Positions 40,320 through 49,214 of a stretch of 64,000 nt of DNA are shown piece after piece. The stretch's first letter is position 1. Each line of letters starts with the position of its first letter. Source of the stretch: Gilliamella sp. wkB7 (GTDB lineage: Bacteria; Pseudomonadota; Gammaproteobacteria; Enterobacterales; Orbaceae). A model generated the notes under the pieces. The model did not search any database and was not told the DNA's origin. It saw nothing but the letters and a program-made list of their open reading frames with translations. The stretch is taken from NCBI RefSeq assembly GCF_001693435.1, contig NZ_CM004509.1, positions 868,001-932,000 of the forward strand, given 5' to 3'. The position numbers were made by a program, and so were the translations under genes.

Positions 40320-42344
40320 TTAAAGTTTCTTCAATGGTACAAGGAGATAACTATCACACTCAGCACCAAAATGAATATGATGAACGCCCTTGTTACGGGA
40401 CGGTGGCATCACTTCTTGAGACTTGGCCCATGCTGGCATCGTTGCTGGTCCACCGCCTGCCAGATGGATCATCTCTGGCTCCGTACCAGGTTCAAACGTA
40501 AAGCTGTTCTTTGGCAGATCAATCGCCGCCTGTCCGAAAGGTAAGTTGACAGGATCATTACGGAAAGGTTCGATCGTAAGTTTTAACTGTTCACCTGGAT
40601 GAAACTTCATTGCCAACGGCCAGATGCCTATATCAACAGGTACCACTTCTTTAGGTGAAAGTCGCTGTTCACCTTGTAGAAGAAGTACTGGATCTATCTC
40701 AGTTGAAAGGACAGGATCCAGAGCACGACGTGAAACCCTCAGATAACTTGCCGTTCGGGTCGGTGCTGCGCCACCGGGATATGTCTCGCGAATAATGGCT
40801 CGTCCCGCAGAATCCACTTTCTCTAAATAAATAGTAAGATCCATGTCATCCGCCCCATCGGCTTCGACAAATAAACGCAGCTTGCTATAGCCAATAAGCT
40901 CCGCCTCATGATCAATCGGCAATAAGAATGTAGCTGAACCACCATTCACATTGTAAGAAACGACACCCGATTTCTTGGATGACGTGGTTGACAGTGAAGA
41001 AACATCAACTATATGAAGCTTGATATGATCATAACCATTTGGAGGAAACGCCTCGACAATACGATCAACCTCATCCTTGTGCCCGGGATCGAGAACCGAG
41101 ATACGAACTTTTGGGGTTTCTTCCCATCCATTTTTCTCGCCTTTCAGATATCGATCGAAAAAGCGTTTAAGTTCAGCCTGATGAGCAGGATCGTAGAAAT
41201 CCGGCCACTCTTGTTTATTATGAACACGTAGCCATTTCTCTTTGGATGAAATTCTGCGCCACGCGTCAAACGTTCCATATGTATGAGCGACATTATCGTA
41301 GCTAGCAACGATATAGGCTGGGACTTCGATGCGCTCAAGGCGCGCAGCTTTATCTGCCCAGTAAGGCGTCATATCCTGTTCAGTCGCAGCCATACGCGGC
41401 ATATCTTCCAAAAGGTGCTCACCACCAAAGCTTTGGATTAGCGCTTCTGGGAATGCGGTGCGAGGGATGCCACCACGGAGAAAATCACCGCGGGCAATAT
41501 CGGTACAACCCTCCCATGGCGCTATGGCAGCTAAGTGCGGTGGTTGTTCTGCTGCGATAAACCACTGCGAAACACACAGCCAGCTATTACCAGCCATACC
41601 TACTTTACCATTAGACCAACCTTGACTTGCCACCCAGTCAATTACGTCACAGCCGTCTTCGGCGGTCTGCCGACCCCAGCCGACAATATTTCCACCAGAA
41701 CGATAAGCACCACGAATGTCGGGATTGATCACGGCGTAACCAGCATTGACCCAGTAAGCTGGATCAGGACCTTCCCATTTCATCATTTCAGACGTCATAC
41801 TTAATTTGACGCCATAACGTTCTGGAATTTCGTCCAGCCATTGGCCACCAATCTCTTTGCCATATGGACTCCAAGCGAGAATTGCCGGATGGACAGCATC
41901 GCCGACAGGACGGAAAACATCAGTATAAATCACCGTACCATCACGTAGTGTGATCGCGAGATCGCGCTCAAACATAATGTCACAAGGTAATGGCATCGCA
42001 CCCTCACGTCGAATGGTTCCTTTACGCAGAATTTCTGATCCAGGCTTGAAACCGGGATAACGCACTCGTGGTGCATCCAAAGGTAATGGACGACGGAAGT
42101 AGGTCGGATAAGCATCGTTGCCATAGATTCGAAGAGGCAGCTTTTCGGAAAAAGGAACTTCATTTTTTGATGACGCTGCAAACGCCGAGTTAATTGGCTT
42201 TCCGATGAATGGCAAACCGAACTGACTGGCGGCAAGAGCCCCGCCGGCGATCCCCATTGCACTCAGGAAGCGTCGTCGGCTTATGGACTCGGTAGTATTG
42301 ATGCAAGGTAGATGTATTGTCGGAGACTGTTTTGATTTAGTCAT
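40320..42344 (-). CDS. Tat-exported CocE/NonD-family (S15-like) hydrolase
   Basis: This 674-residue secreted alpha/beta hydrolase has a twin-arginine signal 'SRRRFLSAMGIAGGALAAS' (residues about 22-40). The hydrolase domain contains 'TDVFRPVGDAVHPAILAWSP', the nucleophile elbow 'GKVGMAGNSWLCVSQW' (Gly-Asn-Ser-Trp) near 248, and the C-terminal histidine region. A jelly-roll domain follows ('FHPGEQLKLTIEPFRNDP'), as in X-Pro dipeptidyl peptidases and cocaine esterase. Substrates could be esters or peptides. It is divergently transcribed from a LysR gene, and its base composition is foreign to this genome. Confidence 0.9.
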   Translation of the reverse strand: MTKSKQSPTIHLPCINTTESISRRRFLSAMGIAGGALAASQFGLPFIGKPINSAFAASSKNEVPFSEKLPLRIYGNDAYPTYFRRPLPLDAPRVRYPGFKPGSEILRKGTIRREGAMPLPCDIMFERDLAITLRDGTVIYTDVFRPVGDAVHPAILAWSPYGKEIGGQWLDEIPERYGVKLSMTSEMMKWEGPDPAYWVNAGYAVINPDIRGAYRSGGNIVGWGRQTAEDGCDVIDWVASQGWSNGKVGMAGNSWLCVSQWFIAAEQPPHLAAIAPWEGCTDIARGDFLRGGIPRTAFPEALIQSFGGEHLLEDMPRMAATEQDMTPYWADKAARLERIEVPAYIVASYDNVAHTYGTFDAWRRISSKEKWLRVHNKQEWPDFYDPAHQAELKRFFDRYLKGEKNGWEETPKVRISVLDPGHKDEVDRIVEAFPPNGYDHIKLHIVDVSSLSTTSSKKSGVVSYNVNGGSATFLLPIDHEAELIGYSKLRLFVEADGADDMDLTIYLEKVDSAGRAIIRETYPGGAAPTRTASYLRVSRRALDPVLSTEIDPVLLLQGEQRLSPKEVVPVDIGIWPLAMKFHPGEQLKLTIEPFRNDPVNLPFGQAAIDLPKNSFTFEPGTEPEMIHLAGGGPATMPAWAKSQEVMPPSRNKGVHHIHFGAECDSYLLVPLKKL

Positions 42345-42374
42345 AGCAGATCCTTTCTTTGGTTTCGGTTATTG

Positions 42375-42419
42375 TTGACAATAATAAAATTCGGTACTTA
42401 TAATGTCCAATGACATTAT
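42375..42419 (+). promoter_or_regulatory. LysR promoter with an overlapping 8-bp palindrome
   Basis: TTGACA (42375-42380), 18 bases, TATAAT (42399-42404) form a near-consensus promoter toward the LysR gene. ATAATGTC (42400-42407) and GACATTAT (42412-42419) make an inverted repeat over the -10 and start. It may be the regulator's own operator in the shared divergent region. Confidence 0.6.
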
Positions 42420-42447
42420 GTTCCCCCTGTAATTCCAAGAGGTAATA

Positions 42448-43356
42448 ATGGAACTCCGCCATCTGAAATCTTTCGTCGTACTGGCTGAGGAGCTGCATTT
42501 TGGAAGAGCGGCGAAGCGTCTGCACATCGTCCAGTCGGCACTTAGCAAGCAAATGCTGCTCCTTGAGGAATCCGTAGGATGCCGTTTACTCAATCGCAAT
42601 CGTCGAGGTGTGACGCTTAGCGAAGCGGGAAAGGTGTTCCTTGAAGAGGCAAATCAAGCTCTTGAACATGTTGAGCGCGCGATCGAAACTGCATGGCGCG
42701 TTAGCAAGGGGCTATTAGGACGTGTACGGATCGGCTATTCAGCCATCGCAGTTCATTCTGGTATTTTGACATCAGCCCTCACGCGGATCGAACACGCCAT
42801 GCCTGAGGTCGAAGTACTGCTACAACAAATTGAACCATGGGAACAAAATGAAAGGCTTATGACTGATAAGGTTGACTTCGTATTCGCTCCTGTCCTTGAC
42901 AACTATCAACAGACGCTTCGAGTGCACCATCTTACAAAATTGCCCGTAGTCGTAGGTATGTCGGTTCATCATGTACTTGCTTCCAAACCCATAATTGAAC
43001 TTGAAGACCTCAAGGAAGAAGTGTTTATCGAATTTGCCAATAGTGACGGTGAGGCTCTTGACGTAGTGAAAAGTCTTATTGGTCTTCATCCCCAAACAGT
43101 CATCGCAAAATCCGACCCGATCGCAGTCCTAGCACTTGTTCAAGCTCAGCGTGGCATCTGTGTGTTACCTACAGTACTTCAGCTACCAAATTTTCCACAG
43201 GTTACGTATAAACCTCTTACAACGAACTGCGCGGTTCTACTGTCACTTATCAGCCGACGAGATGGAAATGATCCTTTACTAAACAAGCTCAAAGAGATCT
43301 TGATTGCACCAACTATTTTAGCTCAAGATCACCCCAGATCGGTATTGATCAAGTAA
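42448..43356 (+). CDS. LysR-family transcriptional regulator
   Basis: This 302-residue LysR regulator has an N-terminal winged helix ('MELRHLKSFVVLAEELHFGR', 'AAKRLHIVQSALSKQMLLLE', residues 1-60) and a ligand-binding domain starting at 'GRVRIGYSAIAVHSGILTSA'. AAGAGG precedes the ATG. It is divergent from the CocE-type hydrolase across 103 bases and probably controls it and the lipocalin. GC content is like its neighbours in the acquired block. Confidence 0.92.
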   Translation: MELRHLKSFVVLAEELHFGRAAKRLHIVQSALSKQMLLLEESVGCRLLNRNRRGVTLSEAGKVFLEEANQALEHVERAIETAWRVSKGLLGRVRIGYSAIAVHSGILTSALTRIEHAMPEVEVLLQQIEPWEQNERLMTDKVDFVFAPVLDNYQQTLRVHHLTKLPVVVGMSVHHVLASKPIIELEDLKEEVFIEFANSDGEALDVVKSLIGLHPQTVIAKSDPIAVLALVQAQRGICVLPTVLQLPNFPQVTYKPLTTNCAVLLSLISRRDGNDPLLNKLKEILIAPTILAQDHPRSVLIK

Positions 43357-43734
43357 ATTAGAATACACACTTAGCGTTTTTCCCAAAAAGTGTTTCTGAT
43401 TGAATGGATGTTAATCCTCTATTGTATTGATGAGGCTTAAGTCGAGTTAACAGAGACAAGAAAGAGGCGTTAAATATATTTAAATGTGGAGGCATTAGGG
43501 ATTTGGAAGAGAATGCAAAATCACTTATTGAATTAGATTTTTAGTATTTATTAGGCAATAGATGATTATATCCTAGGAATAGGACTATACAGAGGGATTT
43601 ACGGCAGCAAAAACAGAGAAATTAGAAATATACAACAATATGTATAATATCAATATTATTTACTCGAGATATGTTAAAAATCTCAAGTAAATAAAGAAAT
43701 CCTTTAATTTATTAAATAAGAATATCAAAAAGTT
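43357..43734. other. Gene-free stretch after the LysR gene
   Basis: These are 380 AT-rich bases. A short plus-strand frame (about 43445-43545) reads 'KKEALNIFKCGGIRDLEENA' but has no start and no known relatives I can name. It may be the tail of a lost gene. Nothing else stands out. Confidence 0.35.
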
Positions 43735-44016
43735 TTATTTTAGCTGTAGATTAGGTGATAGTTTAGTAGCCGCAAAAAAAGTATAGTCGAAATTCACCAA
43801 ATCATGAATATAAAAAGGATCTGATTTCATAATATTTTGTGCTTCTTCAATTGAATCACTCATTACTAAAATTATACCCCCTGATTTATCTTCCAGAAGC
43901 CCAGATGCTAGAAATTTATTTTTTGCAAAAAAATCATCTAAAAATACATTGTGCTCATCGAGTTTTGCAAAAATTTCAGGCATAGGTTTTTTAAACGTTA
44001 AAGTTACAATTATCAT
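43735..44016 (-). CDS. YciI-family protein
   Basis: This 93-residue ferredoxin-like-fold protein of the YCII group has 'MIIVTLTFKKPMPEI' at the start, 'FLASGLLEDKSGGIIL' near 35 and 'DPFYIHDLVNFDYTFF' near 67. YciI proteins often act as small catalytic or ligand-binding partners; several are linked to chlorinated or nitrogen compounds, but here nothing specifies the role. AAGGAA precedes the ATG. It stands alone and is AT-rich like the host genome. Confidence 0.85.
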   Translation of the reverse strand: MIIVTLTFKKPMPEIFAKLDEHNVFLDDFFAKNKFLASGLLEDKSGGIILVMSDSIEEAQNIMKSDPFYIHDLVNFDYTFFAATKLSPNLQLK

Positions 44017-44139
44017 TTTTATTCCTTATTTAAAATCTATTTAATTCAATATAGTAAATTTCGTATTTCATAAAAATCAACTGATGTAATTTTCAGTGTT
44101 TATATATTATTTAAAAACATGAATTAGATCTTTTGCTCT

Positions 44140-44380
44140 TTATCCTGCAATCATTACATAATCATCTTCATAAGATAACCTTTTAGCTAATTTTTTAAAA
44201 GCGCCTACTTTTTCTGCTTTGTTTGGCCTTTCATATGAATTACTTTTATTACAATTATTGCCATTCATCAATATAGTCATTTTTTCATCTTTAGCTATTT
44301 TATATCCGATATAAAAGCTTTTACTATCTTAAAATGATTTTATAGCAAAATTATAATTGTCTTCGCCTTGTCCCTAATGA
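44140..44380 (-). pseudogene. Unrecognised gene relic
   Basis: One minus-strand frame reads 'GQGEDNYNFAIKSF' stop 'DSKSFYIGYKIAKDEKMTIL', then 'AEKVGAFKKLAKRLSYEDDY' and stop at 44140. The frame is conserved apart from an internal TAA, and there is no usable start, so it looks like the 3' end of a decayed gene. I cannot name a family. Confidence 0.35.
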
Positions 44381-44542
44381 ATTAATAGAAGTTATACCAA
44401 TATATACATTGGGCTTTTGCGATTAAAAAAATAATCAAAACGCTCGTTAAAAATAGAATTAACCTAAAATGAAGTATATTACCTATCTTTTCCAAAAAAC
44501 AATCTTCATTATTCTAAAGAAATAGAAAGGAATTTGAGAAAG

Positions 44543-44573
44543 AATAGCTGAAGTTAAATCCAGCTATTTTTTT
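44543..44573. terminator. Intrinsic terminator downstream of the DeoR gene
   Basis: AATAGCTG (44543-44550) pairs with CAGCTATT (44561-44568); a T-run (44567-44573) follows on the plus strand and TTCTTTCTC on the minus strand. It lies 22 bases past the DeoR stop on the minus strand, so it could serve that gene; on the plus strand no gene needs it. Confidence 0.55.
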
Positions 44574-44595
44574 ATTTAAAAATTTTTATGCTTAA

Positions 44596-45351
44596 TTAAA
44601 TAACTTTATCAACAATAATTTTTTTTGCTATTAGATATTGTTCATCATTAAGATTAATCGCTTGATCGGTGATCACTCGGTGGATTGATTCGATCGGCTT
44701 TAATTGATAGGGTTGTTTTTGACCAAATTTTGAGGAATCGGTAATAATAATGTTTTCACAAGGTTTGGTTAATATTGTATTGACTAATTCGGTACGCATT
44801 TGGTTTCGTCCTGAAAAACCTGTAGTTGGTAAAAAACCGTCAATACCTATAAACGCTTTGTCGAAATGTAAATGTTTTATCGCAAGGCAAGCTAATTCAC
44901 CCACAACGCTTTCACTTTTCTTTTGATATTCTCCTCCAATCAAAATCACTTTTAAATCGGTATTTTTCAGTAATTGAGCAATGTAATAACTGGAAGTAAT
45001 TAAAGTGATTCGGCGAGTGTAGGCTAAATGCCTTGCTAATAAGGCGTTGGTACTCCCTCCTTCAATAAAGATATGTTCATCATTATTGACTAGCGAAGCC
45101 GCATATTCTGCTATCTTTTGTTTTAATGGGAACTTTATTTTCATGCGAGCATCAAGATTGTCGCTATCGACCGCAACAGCATAACCATGCTCTCGCTTTA
45201 AATAACCGTTTTGCTCTAAGAAATTGAGATCATGACGAATGGTCACAACAGAAACATTAAATTGCTCAGCTAAATCATTGACACTAACTTGATTGAGTTC
45301 ATTAACTTTATAAATAATCTCTTGTTGTCGTTCATTCATTAAATAAAGCAT
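44596..45351 (-). CDS. DeoR/GlpR-family transcriptional regulator
   Basis: This 251-residue sugar-type repressor has an N-terminal helix-turn-helix 'VSVNDLAEQFNVSVVTIRHD' with 'GYLKREHG' after it, and a DeoR sensor domain with 'EHIFIEGGSTNALLARHL' (phosphosugar loop) and 'FIGIDGFLPTTGFSG'. ATG 45351 is 5 bases after ACAGG; GTG 45357 and ATG 45339 are alternatives. It sits downstream of the glycyl radical enzyme genes on the same strand and may regulate them or the lost ROK kinase. The effector is not readable. Confidence 0.9.
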   Translation of the reverse strand: MLYLMNERQQEIIYKVNELNQVSVNDLAEQFNVSVVTIRHDLNFLEQNGYLKREHGYAVAVDSDNLDARMKIKFPLKQKIAEYAASLVNNDEHIFIEGGSTNALLARHLAYTRRITLITSSYYIAQLLKNTDLKVILIGGEYQKKSESVVGELACLAIKHLHFDKAFIGIDGFLPTTGFSGRNQMRTELVNTILTKPCENIIITDSSKFGQKQPYQLKPIESIHRVITDQAINLNDEQYLIAKKIIVDKVI

Positions 45352-45511
45352 AATCACCTGTTATAAAATTGCCATATCCATATATTAATATATGAGTAAA
45401 CACATAAAGAAAAATAGTAATGAATTAAATCGTATTTGTCATTATAAAAGTGACAATGATCGATTTAGTTATAAATTACTGTATTAATCTTTTAAAAACG
45501 ATCTCGTTAAG

Positions 45512-45542
45512 TCAAAAAAAGACCTACATCAGTAGATCTTTA
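45512..45542 (-). terminator. Duplicate of the glycyl radical enzyme terminator
   Basis: AAAGACCTAC and GTAGATCTTT form the same stem as at 46717-46740 but with one mismatch, and the minus strand continues with seven T. It belongs to the decayed copy of the enzyme's 3' end. Confidence 0.65.
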
Positions 45543-45576
45543 CTTTAATTGCCAAGGTTTATAAATTACCTATTAA

Positions 45577-45681
45577 TTAGATAACGTGCTCTGTTCTTTC
45601 GATAATATCATCCTGAGTATCAAGTCCTATAGCTTTAAAGAATACTGAATAATCAGCAATACAAACAACTGAATCATAATA
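45577..45681 (-). pseudogene. Decayed second copy of the glycyl radical enzyme C-terminus
   Basis: The frame reads 'YDSVVCIADYSVFFKAIGLD' and 'TQDDIIERTEHVI' then stop. It corresponds to 'YRDLVVRVAGYSAFFTALSP' and 'DTQDDIIARTEHVI' of the intact enzyme at 46768. The radical-bearing glycine (A-G-Y) has become aspartate (A-D-Y). Nucleotide similarity covers roughly 45511-45684, including the terminator. Only this tail remains. Confidence 0.8.
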
Positions 45682-45816
45682 TATAGATTTTATTATTGAA
45701 TATAGACTAGATACTATTAATATGACAAATTAAACAAAGTATAAGTAACAAACATTTATTAATAATATCAAATTGAAAAGATATATATGGAATGAGAATA
45801 CATTGGGGATAATTCT

Positions 45817-46677
45817 ATGAATAAAAAAATACTATTTTTACTCATGCTATTTATGAGTCGTTTTGCGCAAAGTCAGGAAGTAACTTGGGATCTAACTTTT
45901 GATGACAAATATAATTTACCTTTAATCATGATAAATTATCAAGGTGAAAAAATTCAGATGATATTGGACACGGGGTCTAATATAGCTTTACACCTACCGA
46001 TGGATTTAATTAATAAAATCCCTAATAAAATGGAAAATTCTGAAAAAAACAGGTCGACTGATCTTTCTGGTAGTGTCACAGAACTGCGATCATTTATCAT
46101 CGATAAGTTAGTGTTAAATTCTTTTATCTTTAATAATGTGCAAGTCGTCGAATATAAAGATTGGGGATTATATATTTCGAGTGATCAAACTAATAATAGT
46201 GAGGATACTAATGAAGATAAACCTGTTATTGGGCTTGGATTGTTTGATGATTATGTATTAACTATCAATTATCCTGAAAGTAATATAACCATATCAGATG
46301 ATATTGCAACAAACTTAACTCCACAATGGATTGCCATTCCCTTTGACTTAAATGATGAAGGTTTGGTTGTCAATCTGTCCGATGGTATAAAGAATTATAA
46401 AATGATTTTAGATACAGGGGCGACATTATCACTCATCAAACAACAATCCCTGTCACCGGAATCAATTACAATAAGCGATCCTGAAGATGATTTTAAAGCT
46501 ATATCACTTGATGTGAATAATGTCGCGAATGATAGCGTTCTTCCAATAATAATTGATTCATTTCCTAATGAATTTCAAGCTGACGGATTATTAGGCGCCG
46601 ACTTTTTAAGTAAAAACAGAGTTAAAATTGATTTTAAAAATAAGCAAATGTGGATTCAACCTGCTGTGATAAAATGA
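45817..46677 (+). CDS. Periplasmic retropepsin-like aspartic protease with two DTG motifs
   Basis: This 286-residue protein has a signal peptide (MNKKILFLLMLFMSRFAQSQ) and two aspartic protease-type repeats: 'QMILDTGSNIALHLP' near 48 and 'KMILDTGATLSLIKQ' near 196, each followed further on by a hydrophobic-Gly pair (VIGLGLFDDYVL and 'GLLGADFLSKNRVKIDF'). A single chain with two DTG lobes is pepsin-like in layout, whereas most bacterial retropepsin-like proteins have one motif and dimerise. GGGGAT precedes the ATG. It sits, opposite in strand, between the intact and decayed copies of the enzyme 3' end. Confidence 0.8.
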   Translation: MNKKILFLLMLFMSRFAQSQEVTWDLTFDDKYNLPLIMINYQGEKIQMILDTGSNIALHLPMDLINKIPNKMENSEKNRSTDLSGSVTELRSFIIDKLVLNSFIFNNVQVVEYKDWGLYISSDQTNNSEDTNEDKPVIGLGLFDDYVLTINYPESNITISDDIATNLTPQWIAIPFDLNDEGLVVNLSDGIKNYKMILDTGATLSLIKQQSLSPESITISDPEDDFKAISLDVNNVANDSVLPIIIDSFPNEFQADGLLGADFLSKNRVKIDFKNKQMWIQPAVIK

Positions 46678-46714
46678 TTTATTTTAATATTTAAAGTCGA
46701 TAATCAAATCATTG

Positions 46715-46740
46715 AAAAAGACCTACATCAGTAGGTCTTT
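46715..46740 (-). terminator. Terminator of the glycyl radical enzyme operon
   Basis: AAAGACCTAC (46717-46726) and GTAGGTCTTT (46731-46740) pair perfectly around ATCA. On the minus strand the stem continues into TTTTTCAATG, 28 bases past the enzyme's stop codon. Confidence 0.85.
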
Positions 46741-46767
46741 ACATTAATTACTGAGGTTTATAATTAA

Positions 46768-49200
46768 TTAGATAACATGCTCTGTTCTAGCGATAATATC
46801 ATCCTGAGTATCGGGTGATAGTGCTGTAAAGAACGCAGAATAACCAGCAACACGAACAACTAAGTCACGATATTGATCCGGATGTGCTTTAGCAGCAAGT
46901 AACGTATCACGTGAAACAACATTATATTGAACATGCCATCCTTTATGAACCTCAAAAAATGTTCGTAGCATCATCATGAGTTTTAACTTATCACGCGGAT
47001 TGTCTAAGGTTGATGGATTGAGTTTTTGATTTAAAAGCACGCCACCAAGAATCTTATCCGTTGGTAATTTACCTAATGAGTTAAATACTGCTGTTGGCCC
47101 TAAGGTATCAGTACCTGATGATGGGCTGGCACCTTCAGCTAATGGTGTCCATGCTTTACGTCCATCTGGTGTTGCCGCAGTTTGTGCTCCAAATGGCACA
47201 TTAGCAGAGATAGATGAAGTACCAGCGTAATAAGTACCACCAATTGGACCACGACCATAGCGAGGGTTACGATAATTTTTTAACTCATCAATATAATAGT
47301 TATATAGTTCAGCTAAAAGATAATCCACTTCATCGTTATCATTACCGTATTTCGGCGCATTATTGAGTAGGCGTTGACGTAATTGTTCACCGGCAGAACC
47401 TTCAAAGTTTTCAGCCAATGCTTTAGCTAAATCGGATTGTTTGATGATGTGTTCATCAAAAATTAATTTTTTAACTGCTTCAAAGCTGTTAGTAGTATTG
47501 GCTAGTCCGACTTGTAAGCCTGATACCCAATCATATTTCGCACCACCTTGTTTAAGCGTTTTACCGCGTTCAATACAATCATCAACTAATACTGAGCAAA
47601 TAATGTCATGAGCATTTTCTTCTAAGATAGTATCAATCACATACTCAATTTCGATTGATTTTCGAGTATAGTAGCGAATTTGTTTATCCCATTGCGCTTT
47701 AACTTCGTCAAAACTTTTGAAGTTATTTTTACTAAGTGCTTGTTCTTGAGGTAAGTAAACAACACCACTGGTTGCATCTTTACCACCCTCTAAAGTTGCG
47801 AGTGCAACACGAGCAAAGTTAATAAAGCTCATCCCCGTGCAACGATATCCCCATTTACCCGGCACCGCAGTTTCAATACAGCCAATAGCAGAATATTGGT
47901 AAGCATCCTCACGTTCTACACCGAGTTTAATAAATTCAGGAATAACGATTTCGTCATTATTAAACGCTGGCATACCAAAACCACAACGAATAACTTGTAC
48001 GCAAGCATCTAAAAAGTCATCACTCATTCCAGCATGATAGCGTACACTTAAATTAGGTTGAGTTGATTTTAATCGTCCGCAAGACTCTAAAATAGCATAA
48101 GATAATGAGTTAACGGCATCAACAGCAACATCATCTACCAGCTTTTGACCACCAATTGTTACGTTTTGATACATCGGACTACCGGCTGAACTTTTAGAGT
48201 GTGAGCCTGAACGAATTTTATTGACTTCTAATAGTTTTAACCAACAGCTGTGCAATAACTCAATTGCCGCCTCGCGAGACAATGTTTTTTCTTGCTCAAC
48301 ATCTTTTTCATACCATGAAGAAAGATATTGGTCCATGCGACCGAACGATACTGAGTGACCATTTGATTCAATTTGTAACAATAACATAACAAAATAACAT
48401 AATTGGACTGCTTGCCAGAATGTTTCTGGTGGTCTATGAGCGATAACATCACAGTTCTTAGCAATCTGTAATAATTCATCTTTACGCCATGAACGTTCTT
48501 CTTTAGTTGCCATTTCACGGGCTAATTCAGCATAACGTTCAATGTATTCACTCATGGCCTGCATTGAAATTTCAGATGCATTCAAGAAGTGATCTTTATG
48601 GAAATCATCAAAATCAGTGGTATTGATGCGACTACGACGTTCTTTAATTTTGTCAATAATACCATCAATACCTTTTTCCAAAATAAATGGGAAGTTAACA
48701 GCAAGATGAGCATCACCGGAATTCATATTCCCTTCAGCTTTGATCATAACAGTATCAAGTAATGATTTGTGTTCATCACTGAATAGTGCATAACAGCGGT
48801 CAAGTACCGTTTGGCCATGCCACCATGGGCAAACGCGGTGTAAAACTTCTTTATCGTGTTCGGTAACTTCAAATCCTGCACCAGGACGATCACCTAATAC
48901 ATCTATCTCTTTTTCAACCCAACCAACGGTATATTCTGGAAATATTGGTGCAGCTCTAGGTGAACTCGCTTGATTACCAACGATTAATTCATCGTGTTTT
49001 ATCCAAATTGTTTTTTTACTTAAATGATTTGCTAATGCATAAGCGCGACGTAATACAACTGGTTTTGCCAAATGTTCTTGGTAAGATTCGGTATAATGTT
49101 CTGCACGTTCTACGCAAATCGGTGGTTTAATAATATGAATCAATGCATTTTTATGTGCTTTAATCCTTGGTGTGACAGTAGTAAGGTCTAGAGTAGACAT
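46768..49200 (-). CDS. pflF: Glycyl radical enzyme, formate acetyltransferase-like (YbiW/PflF type)
   Basis: This 810-residue enzyme of the pyruvate formate-lyase/glycerol dehydratase superfamily is the same length as, and very similar throughout to, E. coli YbiW (PflF). The thiyl cysteine is in 'YSAIGCIETAVPGKWGY' near 439, and the glycyl radical loop 'VVRVAGYSAFFTALS' lies near 785. 'NVPFGAQTAATPDGRKAWTP' is another family block. It works only anaerobically after activation by the neighbouring radical-SAM protein. The substrate of the YbiW group is not established; a C-C lyase or dehydratase reaction is possible. AAGGAG precedes the ATG. Confidence 0.92.
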   Translation of the reverse strand: MSTLDLTTVTPRIKAHKNALIHIIKPPICVERAEHYTESYQEHLAKPVVLRRAYALANHLSKKTIWIKHDELIVGNQASSPRAAPIFPEYTVGWVEKEIDVLGDRPGAGFEVTEHDKEVLHRVCPWWHGQTVLDRCYALFSDEHKSLLDTVMIKAEGNMNSGDAHLAVNFPFILEKGIDGIIDKIKERRSRINTTDFDDFHKDHFLNASEISMQAMSEYIERYAELAREMATKEERSWRKDELLQIAKNCDVIAHRPPETFWQAVQLCYFVMLLLQIESNGHSVSFGRMDQYLSSWYEKDVEQEKTLSREAAIELLHSCWLKLLEVNKIRSGSHSKSSAGSPMYQNVTIGGQKLVDDVAVDAVNSLSYAILESCGRLKSTQPNLSVRYHAGMSDDFLDACVQVIRCGFGMPAFNNDEIVIPEFIKLGVEREDAYQYSAIGCIETAVPGKWGYRCTGMSFINFARVALATLEGGKDATSGVVYLPQEQALSKNNFKSFDEVKAQWDKQIRYYTRKSIEIEYVIDTILEENAHDIICSVLVDDCIERGKTLKQGGAKYDWVSGLQVGLANTTNSFEAVKKLIFDEHIIKQSDLAKALAENFEGSAGEQLRQRLLNNAPKYGNDNDEVDYLLAELYNYYIDELKNYRNPRYGRGPIGGTYYAGTSSISANVPFGAQTAATPDGRKAWTPLAEGASPSSGTDTLGPTAVFNSLGKLPTDKILGGVLLNQKLNPSTLDNPRDKLKLMMMLRTFFEVHKGWHVQYNVVSRDTLLAAKAHPDQYRDLVVRVAGYSAFFTALSPDTQDDIIARTEHVI

Positions 49201-49214
49201 AAGTTTCTCCTTGG

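Noticed and set aside
40190..40544. Plus-strand frames opposite the lipocalin and hydrolase genes
   Set aside because: They are shadow frames in GC-richer DNA; the minus-strand proteins have clear domains and start signals.
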